Shown here one piece after another: positions 20,584 through 28,339 of a DNA stretch of 64,000 nucleotides. The notes under the pieces were generated by a model that did no database searches, was not told where the DNA came from, and worked only from the letters and a program-made list of their open reading frames with translations. The stretch is from Rhizobium anhuiense. Its GTDB lineage: Bacteria; Pseudomonadota; Alphaproteobacteria; Rhizobiales; Rhizobiaceae. The stretch is taken from contig NZ_ML133522.1 in NCBI RefSeq assembly GCF_003985145.1, positions 744,001 through 808,000 of the forward strand. Direction: 5' to 3'. A program made the position numbers and the translations under genes. Numbering within the stretch: the stretch's first letter is position 1; every line of letters starts with the position of its first letter.

Positions 20584-21174
20584 CTATTGCCGTTTGGTGC
20601 ATTCCTTGTAGAGCGGTTCGCCTACAAGCTCGGCTTTCTGGCAAACAGCACCGGCTTCTATGAGTAATTTGGCCGTATCCCAATGCGCCCGCCACCCGGC
20701 TTGAGTGAGAGGCGTGTACCCATTTCTTTCCGTCGCTTCGACATCCGCATTCTTCGTCAACAGAAAAGCGACCACCTCAGTGCGGCCCTCTTCGGCGGCG
20801 CCGTGCAGCGGCGACATCTGATAGAAATTCTTCCTGTCGTTGACGACAGCTCCCTCTGCGACAAGCAGTTTCACCACCTCCAGATTTCCTCCATAGGCTG
20901 CCGCATGCAGTGCCGTCAGCCCACCCTTGTTGCGAATTTCGATGTCGGCGCCGCGATCCAGCAAAAGAACGACGACATCGGCATGGCCCGCCAATGACGC
21001 GATAATCAGCGCCGGCTCGCCCGCCTCGTCGACCTCCGACAGATCGGAGCCCTGATCCAGCAACTGTTTGACGCGTGCGACATCGCCATCCCTAGCCGCC
21101 TGGTGCAAAGGACCGGCCCATGATGGCAGCACGCCCATGGCAAGCGCAGCAACAGTCGCGATAAAAACATTCAC
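20584..21174 (-). CDS. Exported ankyrin-repeat protein
   Basis: About 196 residues with a signal peptide (VNVFIATVAALAMGVLPSWA) and four to five ankyrin repeats (HQAARDGDVARVKQLLDQGS; PALIIASLAGHADVVVLLLD; TALHAAAYGGNLEVVKLLVA; SPLHGAAEEGRTEVVAFLLT; TPLTQAGWRAHWDTAKLLIE). Ankyrin repeats mediate protein binding, so this may be a periplasmic partner of the YHS protein encoded next in the operon. The start GTG 21174 is chosen because it makes a proper signal peptide; a GTG at 21231 adds 19 polar residues. Confidence 0.8.
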   Translation of the reverse strand: MNVFIATVAALAMGVLPSWAGPLHQAARDGDVARVKQLLDQGSDLSEVDEAGEPALIIASLAGHADVVVLLLDRGADIEIRNKGGLTALHAAAYGGNLEVVKLLVAEGAVVNDRKNFYQMSPLHGAAEEGRTEVVAFLLTKNADVEATERNGYTPLTQAGWRAHWDTAKLLIEAGAVCQKAELVGEPLYKECTKRQ

Positions 21175-21438
21175 GGGCACGATCTCGGCTTGATTGGGGT
21201 TCGCATGCGCCGTTTTGTCGCGTTTTAGCACGCGTCCCGACCGTAAACAAGATTACGCTAATGGACGCGCTCGTGGTCAACACCACGCATGCGCTGCGGC
21301 TGCGACCAACGGTTCCGGGGAATACGGTCACACTTGTTACTCCCCCTGTCCGATTTCCGATGCGAAACTATCTCAGACCAATGCGCGATGAACCGGGCTT
21401 CCAAACCCGGGAATTTGCCCTGATGAGGAGATTGAACC

Positions 21439-22227
21439 ATGACTGCTTCAGCCGAGAATGGAAAAAGCGGACAAGCCATGCACAAGCCGCCAGTCGTGTC
21501 GCCGCAGGCCTGGGAGGCGGCCCGCGAACAGCTGCTGGTCAAGGAAAAGGCCGAGACCCGGGCTCGCGATGCGCTCGCCGCCGAGCGCCGGCGCATGCCA
21601 TGGGTGGCGGTCGAGAAGGCCTATGCGTTCGAAGGTCCCGGGGGCAAAGTCAGCTTGCTCGATCTGTTCGAAGGCAGACACCAACTCATCCTCTACCGCG
21701 CCTTTTACGAGCCCGGCGTGTTCGGCTGGCCCGAGCATGCCTGCCGCGGCTGCTCGATGGTGGCCGATCAGGTCGCCCATGTCGCCCATCTCAACGCCCG
21801 CGACACGACGCTGGTCTTTGCCTCGCGGGCGCCGCAGGCCGACATCACCCGGCTGAAGGCGCGCATGGGCTGGACGATGCCGTGGGTTACCATCACCGAC
21901 AGCTTCGACAAGGATTTCGGCGTCGACGAGTGGCACGGCACCAACGTGTTCTACCGCGACGGCGAGCGCATCTTCCGCACCTATTTCATCAACAACCGTG
22001 GCGACGAGCAGATGGGCGGCACCTGGAACTACCTCGACATCACCCCGCTCGGCCGCCAGGAAGTCTGGGAAGACTCGCCCAAGGGCTACCCCCAGACCCC
22101 GACCTACAAGTGGTGGAACTGGCACGACAGTTATGTGCCGGACGCCGAGCCCGACAAGAGGTGGGTCGAGGTGTCTGATGCAGGGGAGGCGGCGTTTCGG
22201 GCCGAGAGCGCAAACGAGAAACCGTGA
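21439..22227 (+). CDS. DUF899 family thioredoxin-like protein
   Basis: A 262-residue soluble protein. Characteristic DUF899 segments are seen: RRRMPWVAVEKAYAFEGPGG, LFEGRHQLILYRAFYEPGVF, HACRGCSMVADQVAHVAHLN, and YRDGERIFRTYFINNRGDEQ followed by WNYLDITPLGRQE. The fold is thioredoxin-like; the CRGC motif occupies the place of a CxxC redox site, but no enzymatic role is established. ATG 21439 follows GAGGAG. It stands alone between the ankyrin/YHS operon and the response regulator. Confidence 0.88.
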   Translation: MTASAENGKSGQAMHKPPVVSPQAWEAAREQLLVKEKAETRARDALAAERRRMPWVAVEKAYAFEGPGGKVSLLDLFEGRHQLILYRAFYEPGVFGWPEHACRGCSMVADQVAHVAHLNARDTTLVFASRAPQADITRLKARMGWTMPWVTITDSFDKDFGVDEWHGTNVFYRDGERIFRTYFINNRGDEQMGGTWNYLDITPLGRQEVWEDSPKGYPQTPTYKWWNWHDSYVPDAEPDKRWVEVSDAGEAAFRAESANEKP

Positions 22228-22444
22228 GGGAGGCAGGCGGCTGCGGATCAGCGGCCTGCAGGCGCCGGTCCGTCGGGCCGCGCCGTCAAATCTTCGGCCG
22301 CCCGCCGTAGAGCCGTTGCCTTGCCGGCCGCGGCCCGTGCTTTCCCGATGCCGGAGCGACCGCGCCATCGGTTGGTTTCTCCACAGGACCAGTAGCGGGG
22401 CCGGTAACGCTGCCCGCTGATCGCCAACTTATTCTTCTCAAAGT

Positions 22445-22470
22445 GGAAACTTTTCGGGGACGGTTGCGTT
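22445..22470 (+). promoter_or_regulatory. EcfG-like promoter upstream of the response regulator
   Basis: GGAAAC-N16-CGTT on the plus strand, ending 53 bp before the ATG at 22524. It is close to the alphaproteobacterial general-stress consensus GGAAC-N16/17-cGTT, and is the best of the three such motifs I found. Confidence 0.5.
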
Positions 22471-22523
22471 GTAGCCGCTACCGGCAGTGCGCCTGACAGG
22501 GCCGTCTATGGGGAGGCTTATGC

Positions 22524-22901
22524 ATGAAGGTCATGATCGTTGAAGACGAGAATTTTATCGCTCTGGAACTCGAGCGCATCGCGCAAGAGGCCGGACACCA
22601 GACCATTGGGCCGGTCTCGACGGTGGAGCAGGCTCTCGCCCACGCTCAAAGAAGCGATGTCGCGCTCGTCGATCTCAGTCTCTCCGACGGGCTGAGCGGC
22701 GCCCAGCTCGCGCGCCGGCTGATCGATCGCCATAGAGTTGACGTCATCTTCGTGACTGGCAGTCCCGAGAGCGTCGGTCACGGTATCGACGGTGCGCTTG
22801 ATGTGATCGCCAAGCCCTTTACCGACGAGAGGGTCGCCAGCGCGCTCTCGCGGGCGGCGGCGCGACGCAAAGACTTCGACAGCAGCAAGGCTGCGTTCTG
22901 A
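22524..22901 (+). CDS. Single-domain response regulator (receiver only)
   Basis: A 125-residue CheY-like receiver domain with no output domain. Acidic pocket Glu7-Asp8 (VEDEN), phosphoacceptor Asp50 (VALVDLSLSDG), Thr in FVTGSPE and Lys in AKPF are all present. GAGG precedes ATG 22524, and an EcfG-like promoter lies upstream. Single-domain regulators act by phosphotransfer or protein contacts, in rhizobia often in the general stress response. No partner kinase is in the window. Confidence 0.92.
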   Translation: MKVMIVEDENFIALELERIAQEAGHQTIGPVSTVEQALAHAQRSDVALVDLSLSDGLSGAQLARRLIDRHRVDVIFVTGSPESVGHGIDGALDVIAKPFTDERVASALSRAAARRKDFDSSKAAF

Positions 22902-22978
22902 ACAGCAAGGCTATGTTGTGATAAGAAGAAGATCGGCGTCATTCAGACCGTTGGCGCCCACCTGAGGAGACAGTCCGG

Positions 22979-23230
22979 ATGAAGCACGCGCTCATTGCCG
23001 TTCTCTTCATTCTCAGCGCTTGCGCCAGCGCAGGGGATCCGCAGCCTCTTCCGGGCAGCCTGACGTATGGCGGAAAGGTCCTCCATTCGCCCTATCGTCC
23101 GGGAACGGTGGTCAAGAATACCTTTCTCGGCGATTTCGGTTACCGCGTCTTCGAAACCTATGTCGTTCAACCGGATGGGACGCTCAAGCTGACGTCCCAA
23201 AGCACAGGGCCGGACTTCCTTTGGCAGTGA
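22979..23230 (+). CDS. Small hypothetical lipoprotein
   Basis: An 83-residue protein with a lipobox (MKHALIAVLFILSACASAGD; LSAC, Cys at residue 15). The mature part, YGGKVLHSPYRPGTVVKNTF and FGYRVFETYVVQPDGTLKLT, looks beta-rich. GAGGAG lies 12 nt before the ATG. It is 77 bp after the response regulator in the same direction and could be co-transcribed. No family recognised. Confidence 0.7.
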   Translation: MKHALIAVLFILSACASAGDPQPLPGSLTYGGKVLHSPYRPGTVVKNTFLGDFGYRVFETYVVQPDGTLKLTSQSTGPDFLWQ

Positions 23231-23352
23231 AGGCTCCTCAATCCAGAGGGCGCAAGGTGCGCGCACCTCGAGCATTTGAGGCTGCTCGTTGACTTTTGCA
23301 TTTTTCATTTCAGTGCAGTTGAATGTTGCGCTGCGGTAAAAATTTCGTCTAT

Positions 23353-23466
23353 ACCGCAGGCATTCACAACGGACCCGGTGAGACCCCGGGTGGCTCTTCT
23401 GGCCGCCGATCCGCCAGACAACGCAAAACCTGCATGCCGTCACGCGACCGCTCGCCAGAGCGGGTC
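23353..23466 (+). ncRNA. Candidate structured leader RNA upstream of the SulP transporter gene
   Basis: Three stable hairpins stand in series before the transporter ATG. The first is ACCCGG-N7-CCGGGT (23373-23391), the second is TCTGGC-N9-GCCAGA (23398-23418) and the third is GACCGCTC-GCCA-GAGCGGGTC (23446-23466, one bulge). GCAGG (23356-23360) can pair with CCTGC (23429-23433), enclosing the first two. The position suits a cis-regulatory RNA. From memory, the sul1 motif of Alphaproteobacteria lies upstream of such transporter genes; the match is not verified. Confidence 0.35.
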
Positions 23467-23493
23467 TGGCCATGCTTTGCGAGAATCTATCCC

Positions 23494-24960
23494 ATGCTGC
23501 TTTCCTCCATCCGTCGTGATTGGTCCGCCAATCCTATGCGCGAAATGCTCGCCGGAGCGGTGGCGACCTTCGCCCTGATCCCCGAGGTGATCGCCTTTTC
23601 CTTCGTGGCGGGAGTCGATCCCGAAGTCGGTCTGTTTGCCTCTTTCGTGATCAGCATCGTCATTGCCTTTACCGGTGGACGCCCGGCGATGATTTCGGCC
23701 GCCGCCGGGTCGGTGGCGCTGGTCGCAGCGCCGCTGGTGCATGCCCATGGTTTGCCCTATCTCTTCGCGGCCGGGCTGCTGGCGGGGTTAATCCAGATCG
23801 GCTTCGGCCTGCTGCGCCTTGGCGTGTTGATGCGCTTCGTGTCGAAATCCGTCCGCACCGGCTTCGTCAATGCGCTAGCTATTCTGATCTTTGCCGCGCA
23901 AATGCCGCATATTGTCGGTGCCGGCTGGATGGAATATGCCGTGCTGATCGCCGGGCTTGTTATCATTTACCTGACGCCGCGGATCACCACCGCGATCCCG
24001 TCGCCGCTGATCTGCATCCTGATCCTGACCGTCGCGTCGATGGTGCTCGGGCTTCCCGTGCTCACCGTCGCTGACCTCGGCAAGCTGCCGGAATCGCTTC
24101 CGGTGTTCGGCTGGCCGGCTGTGCCGCTGACGCTGGAAACGCTTAGCATAATCGCCGGACCCGCACTTGCCATCGCCATGGTCGGGCTGTTGGAATCGAT
24201 GATGACGGCGAGTGTCGTCGACGATCTCACGGATACGCCGAGTTCGAAGAACCGCGAATGTACCGGTCTCGGTCTCGCCAATGCGGCCGCGAGCCTGTTC
24301 GGCGGCATTGCCGGCTGCGGCATGATCGGCCAGACAGTCAGCAACGTGAAATATGGCGGGCGCGGCCGGCTTTCCACGCTGTTTGCCGGCGCGTTCCTGC
24401 TGATCCTGATGGTGCTCCTGAAGCCGTGGGTGTCCGAGGTTCCCGTCGCCGCACTGGTGGCGATCATGGTCATGGTATCGATCGACACGTTCGATTGGTC
24501 GTCGCTCCGAGCCGTGGTGGTCCATCCCAGGATGTCGAGCGCCGTGATGGTGGCGACCGTCATCGTCACCGTCTTCACCGCGAACCTGGCGCTCGGGGTG
24601 ACGGTCGGGGTGCTGCTCAGCGGCGTGTTCTTCACCTTCAAGGTTGCTAGCCTGCTGCAGGTGGACGTCGCGCCCGACGCAACGACCGGGCGGCTGACCT
24701 ACCGCGTGTCCGGCCAGGTGTTTTTTGCCTCCGCCGATGTCTTCGTCGAGGCTTTCGACGTTCAGGACGCGATCGGCAAGACCGTGCTGATCGACGTGTC
24801 CGAAGCGCATTTCTGGGACATCACGGCCGTTGCTGCGCTCGACAAGGTCGTCCATCGTTTTAGGGCGCACGACATAGCCGTGGAGGTCGCGGGCCTTAAC
24901 CAAGCCAGCGCGACTTTGATCGGAAGTCTCGACGGCAAGGTGGTGTTGAAGGAGGTCTAA
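23494..24960 (+). CDS. SulP family anion transporter with C-terminal STAS domain
   Basis: A 488-residue inner-membrane protein. It begins MLLSSIRRDWSANPMREMLA, followed by about 10-12 membrane helices (IPEVIAFSFVAGVDPEVGLF is the family N-terminal helix pair; TAIPSPLICILILTVASMVL; GLANAAASLFGGIAGCGMIG is the conserved GGxAG region). The STAS domain occupies about the last 95 residues (YRVSGQVFFASADVFVEAFD and VLIDVSEAHFWDITAVAALD). SulP proteins move sulfate, bicarbonate or other anions, often with Na+ or H+; the substrate cannot be assigned. ATG 23494 starts at the conserved core; the longer frame from 23323 would translate through the candidate leader RNA. Confidence 0.9.
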   Translation: MLLSSIRRDWSANPMREMLAGAVATFALIPEVIAFSFVAGVDPEVGLFASFVISIVIAFTGGRPAMISAAAGSVALVAAPLVHAHGLPYLFAAGLLAGLIQIGFGLLRLGVLMRFVSKSVRTGFVNALAILIFAAQMPHIVGAGWMEYAVLIAGLVIIYLTPRITTAIPSPLICILILTVASMVLGLPVLTVADLGKLPESLPVFGWPAVPLTLETLSIIAGPALAIAMVGLLESMMTASVVDDLTDTPSSKNRECTGLGLANAAASLFGGIAGCGMIGQTVSNVKYGGRGRLSTLFAGAFLLILMVLLKPWVSEVPVAALVAIMVMVSIDTFDWSSLRAVVVHPRMSSAVMVATVIVTVFTANLALGVTVGVLLSGVFFTFKVASLLQVDVAPDATTGRLTYRVSGQVFFASADVFVEAFDVQDAIGKTVLIDVSEAHFWDITAVAALDKVVHRFRAHDIAVEVAGLNQASATLIGSLDGKVVLKEV

Positions 24961-24981
24961 CGGCGAAGGTCGGATTTCATC

Positions 24982-25905
24982 CTACGGCGATATGATGGCG
25001 AATTCCTCGCTCCCGCCAGTTCCTGTGGCGTTCAGCCGTGTGACGGCCAGTTCAATGAATGCTTTGACCAAAGGCGGCAGGTGTCGGCTGCTGGGATAGA
25101 CGACATGGAAGCCGCCGGCCGGGGTCGTATAGCCGTCGAGAACGCGGCGAAGCCGCCCGTCCTTGATGCAGGCTTCGGCAAATCGGTGTGGCAATTGGGC
25201 GATTCCATGGCCGGCGATCGCGGCGGCCATCACCGCCTGCATCTCGTTGGCGGCGAAGCGGCCCGAAACCGCGATCGTTTCCTGACCGCGCGGACCTTCC
25301 AGCAACCATTGCGCATGGACGGACTGGCCGGCGATGACGCAGTCGTGGCGGACGAGATCTTCAGGCGCAGCGGGCGGGCCGCAGCGGGCGAGATAATCCG
25401 GGCTTGCGCAGAGAAGGCGGTGCATCGAGCCGAGTTTGCGGGCGACCAAGGTAGAATCCTCGAGGACACCGGTGCGGAAGGCCAAGTCTATGCCGTTTTC
25501 GACGAGGTTCAGCCTGTCGTCGGTCAGGCGCAGTTCGACCCTCGTCTTCGGGTAGGTCGAAAGAAATCCAAAGATCGCATCCTGGAGGAAATGGCCACCG
25601 AAGCCGACCGGCGCCGATATGCGGATCGTGCCGGCAGGCTCCGCACGCGCTTCCGCAAGCCGCAGGTTGGCGCCTTCGATGGTGCGTAGCGCCTGGCTGC
25701 TTTCTTCGTAGTAGAGACGCCCTGAAGCCGTCAGGTTGAGGCTGCGGGTCGTGCGCTGCAGCAGCCGCACGCCGAGTTCGCGTTCCAGCTCGGCGATGCG
25801 GCGGCTGACCGTCGTCTTCGGCATGCCGAGCAAGCGCGCGGCGGCGGTGAAGCTGCCCGCTTCGACGACGCGGGCGAAGATCATGATATCGTTTAGATCG
25901 AGCAT
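24982..25905 (-). CDS. LysR family transcriptional regulator
   Basis: A 307-residue regulator. The N-terminal winged helix-turn-helix is MLDLNDIMIFARVVEAGSFT followed by AARLLGMPKTTVSRRIAELE. The effector domain contains PAGTIRISAPVGFGGHFLQD. The sequence resembles the AaeR/DsdC-like subgroup that regulates divergent reductase genes. ATG 25905 follows GTGGAGC. It is divergent from the NmrA-like gene at 26006, which is the likely target. Confidence 0.93.
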   Translation of the reverse strand: MLDLNDIMIFARVVEAGSFTAAARLLGMPKTTVSRRIAELERELGVRLLQRTTRSLNLTASGRLYYEESSQALRTIEGANLRLAEARAEPAGTIRISAPVGFGGHFLQDAIFGFLSTYPKTRVELRLTDDRLNLVENGIDLAFRTGVLEDSTLVARKLGSMHRLLCASPDYLARCGPPAAPEDLVRHDCVIAGQSVHAQWLLEGPRGQETIAVSGRFAANEMQAVMAAAIAGHGIAQLPHRFAEACIKDGRLRRVLDGYTTPAGGFHVVYPSSRHLPPLVKAFIELAVTRLNATGTGGSEEFAIISP

Positions 25906-25943
25906 TGTAGCTCCACATGGTACGATGTTTCTCAATTATGGGC

Positions 25944-25958
25944 CATTATGGTTCAATG
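25944..25958. promoter_or_regulatory. Candidate LysR operator between 25905 and 26006
   Basis: A short dyad CATT-N7-AATG (25944-25958) lies midway in the 100-bp divergent spacer. The spacing is shorter than the canonical T-N11-A, so this is a weak call. Confidence 0.25.
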
Positions 25959-26005
25959 CGACAGACCCTAACTTTGCTGTATCCGTCACAACAAGGAGTA
26001 GACAG

Positions 26006-26887
26006 ATGAGCAACACACGAAGCGTTCTGGTCACAGGCGCCACCGGCCAGCAGGGCGGCGCGGTCGTGCGCGCCCTGATCGCGCGGGGACATCGCGTCAA
26101 GGCGATTAGCCGCCGGCCGGACAGCGAAGGCGCAAAACGGCTGACCGCGGCGGGAGTCGAGGTCGTCGCCGGCGATCTTGACGACGCGGCATCCGTGGCG
26201 ACGGCGGCAAAGGGCGTCGACACGATGTTTCTGATGGGCAACAGCTACGAGGCCGGAACGGACGCGGAAACCCGTCAGGGCATTGCCGTCGCCAATGCGG
26301 CAAAGGCCGCCGGCGTCGGCCACCTGATCTATTCCTCCGTCGCCGATGCCGACAAGAAGACCGGCATTCCGCATTTCGACAGCAAGTATCTGGTCGAGAA
26401 GCATATCGCCGGTCTCGGCATACCCTATACGATCAGCGCGCCCGTCGCCTTCATGGAAAACACCGTGGCACCCTGGGCGATCGACGGCCTGCGCCAGGGC
26501 GTCTACGCCGCCGCGCTGCCGCCGACGCGCGTGCTGCAACAGATCACCATTGATGACATTGGTGCTTTTGTCGCGGCATTGGCGGAGCGGCGCGAACAGG
26601 TGTTCGGCAAGCGTTTCGATATTGCCGGCGACGAGTTGTCGGGCGAGCAGCAGGTGAAGATCTTGTCCGAGGTGCTCGGCCGCCCGATCACTTACCGGGA
26701 ATTGCCGATCGCGGCGATACGGCAGCAGAGCGAGGATACGGCGCTGATGTTCGAATGGTTCGACCGCACCGGCTACGACGCCGGTATCGCCGCCCTGCGC
26801 CGCGATTTTCCTGAGGTCGGCTGGCACAGCTACGCCGACTGGGCGCGGGGCTTCGATTGGAGTGTGCTCGGTAGGGCGGGCGGCTGA
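26006..26887 (+). CDS. NmrA-like NAD(P)-binding oxidoreductase
   Basis: A 293-residue atypical SDR. Rossmann motif GATGQQGG lies near residue 11 (SVLVTGATGQQGGAVVRALI); the NmrA-family segments VEVVAGDLDDAASVATAAKG and HLIYSSVADADKKTGIPHFD follow. There is no YxxxK catalytic pair in the classical position, so it may be a redox sensor like NmrA or a quinone/NAD(P)H oxidoreductase. AAGGAG precedes ATG 26006. Divergent from a LysR gene. Confidence 0.88.
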   Translation: MSNTRSVLVTGATGQQGGAVVRALIARGHRVKAISRRPDSEGAKRLTAAGVEVVAGDLDDAASVATAAKGVDTMFLMGNSYEAGTDAETRQGIAVANAAKAAGVGHLIYSSVADADKKTGIPHFDSKYLVEKHIAGLGIPYTISAPVAFMENTVAPWAIDGLRQGVYAAALPPTRVLQQITIDDIGAFVAALAERREQVFGKRFDIAGDELSGEQQVKILSEVLGRPITYRELPIAAIRQQSEDTALMFEWFDRTGYDAGIAALRRDFPEVGWHSYADWARGFDWSVLGRAGG

Positions 26888-26894
26888 GTTGATG

Positions 26895-26918
26895 CGGTAT
26901 CACCGGACGGTGATATCG
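26895..26918 (+). terminator. Terminator-like hairpin after the NmrA-like gene
   Basis: Ten-bp stem CGGTATCACC / GGTGATATCG with a GGAC loop, 8 bp past the stop codon. No T-run follows. Confidence 0.4.
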
Positions 26919-27114
26919 CCGGCTGATGACATCTGACGGAGGTGGATCGGCCGGCAATCGCCTTACGGCCACCTCGAAAGAGGGGCAACGATAGCCCAAC
27001 TTCTCGGCATCCTCGGCCTCGAGCCGAGGATGCAGGCGATCGTGCCCGCTTGCACAGTCGCCGGTGAATCCTAGTATTCAATCGAAGACTTATGTCCTTG
27101 AGGAGGAGGCTTCG

Positions 27115-27924
27115 ATGCCGTCGAGTTTCAACGTCGAAAGTGCCGATGGTTATGAACGGCTGATGGGGCGCTGGAGCAGAAGGCTGGCGCCGATGCTGAT
27201 CGATTTCACCGGTCTCGCGAATGGTAATCGCGTGCTCGATGTCGGTTGCGGGACCGGCAGCCTGGCGTTCACTTTGGCGGAAACGCCAGGCCTGCGGGAG
27301 ATCGTCGCCGTCGACTATTCGCCGGTCTTCGTCGAGGCCGCAACCCGGCGGAACACCGATCCGCGAATAACGATCCAGCAGGCCGATGCCTGCGCTCTTC
27401 CTTTCGAGGACAACCGCTTCGACCGGGCGATGTCGCTGCTCGTCCTGCATTTCGTGCCGGAGGCGGGAAAGGCGGTGTCCGAGATGGTTCGCGTTGTGCG
27501 CCCGGGCGGCGTGGTCGCGGCGGCCGTCTGGGACCATTATGGCGGCATGTCCGGCATGCGAATGATGTGGGATACCGTGGTGATGCTCGACGAGAATGCG
27601 CTGCCCTTGCGGCGCAAATATTGTTTTCAGCCGATGATGCGGCAGGGGGAAATGAAGGAGAGCTTCATCGCGCAGGGCCTTGTCGATGTGGAGGAGACGT
27701 CGCTGCTGATCCGGATGGAGTATTCTTCCTTCGAGGACTACTGGGATCCAATCGCTGCCGGTGAGGGGCCGCTCGGTAAATATGTCGCAGGGCTGGATCC
27801 GGCGAAGCGAAGGGCCGTCGATGCCGCCGTCAGGGCGGCATACGAGGCGGGTGAGCCCGATGGGCCGCGGTCTTTCGCGTCGGTGGCGTGGGCGTGCCGG
27901 GGGCAGGTGCCAGCGGAAGGCTAG
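27115..27924 (+). CDS. Class I SAM-dependent methyltransferase
   Basis: A 269-residue protein starting MPSSFNVESADGYERLMGRW. Motif I is VLDVGCGTGSLAF; the acidic residue after strand 2 is in VAVDYSP; motif II-like is DACALPFEDNRFDRAMSLLV; FVPEAGKAVSEMVRVVRPGG is the Methyltransf_11-type post-motif. The enzyme transfers a methyl group from SAM; the acceptor is unknown. ATG 27115 follows GAGGAGGAGG; the frame continues upstream to 27064 without a better start. Confidence 0.88.
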   Translation: MPSSFNVESADGYERLMGRWSRRLAPMLIDFTGLANGNRVLDVGCGTGSLAFTLAETPGLREIVAVDYSPVFVEAATRRNTDPRITIQQADACALPFEDNRFDRAMSLLVLHFVPEAGKAVSEMVRVVRPGGVVAAAVWDHYGGMSGMRMMWDTVVMLDENALPLRRKYCFQPMMRQGEMKESFIAQGLVDVEETSLLIRMEYSSFEDYWDPIAAGEGPLGKYVAGLDPAKRRAVDAAVRAAYEAGEPDGPRSFASVAWACRGQVPAEG

Positions 27925-28339
27925 GCACAGCTTGCTGCGTATGGCGCAAGTCCAAGAGAGCCTCCTCCTGAGGCACCGCGCAGAGACCTCCAAGGATGGG
28001 GCGGATGCGGGGCGGCATCAAATGGACGCAGGGAGCGGCGTTGCGGCGTGTTCTTCGAGGCTTCGCCCTTCGGGCTCGGCGCAGCAGGATGAGGGACGTT
28101 GGAGAATGCCGCGCCCAAAGGGCAGGGCGCTGGCCAGTCGCATGCCTGCGACAAGGAGCCGCGTGTGACCCGATCACGCCAATCGTGATGGAACAGCGGC
28201 AGGATTGCTGACGTTATTGCCCGCTGTCGCCGACGGCGAACGCCATTGTCGACAGCATCACCCGCCCGTTTCGGGCACCCCTTCCGACTGCATCCGGAAT
28301 TGCCCGCCTCGCCGCCGCTTTCGGACGGAGGAATATCAG
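27925..28339. other. Intergenic region with repeat, upstream of the MFS gene
   Basis: About 415 bp without a convincing gene. A rhizobial-type repeat lies at 28051-28096 (TTCTTCGAGGCTTCGCCCTT, then CGGGCTC and CAGGATGAGGG). The final 100 bp before 28340 probably holds the MFS promoter; no clear motif was found. Confidence 0.5.
28051..28096. repeat. Rhizobial intergenic repeat (TTCGAGG ... AGGATGAGG type)
   Basis: Reads TTCTTCGAGGCTTCGCCCTT near 28051 and ends CAGGATGAGGGACG. The same end sequences occur at 34834-34873, so the two are likely members of one repeat family. Confidence 0.5.

Noticed and set aside
27925..28339. Possible small genes between the methyltransferase and the MFS transporter
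   Set aside because: Frames here translate repeat DNA and show no ribosome binding site or family features.
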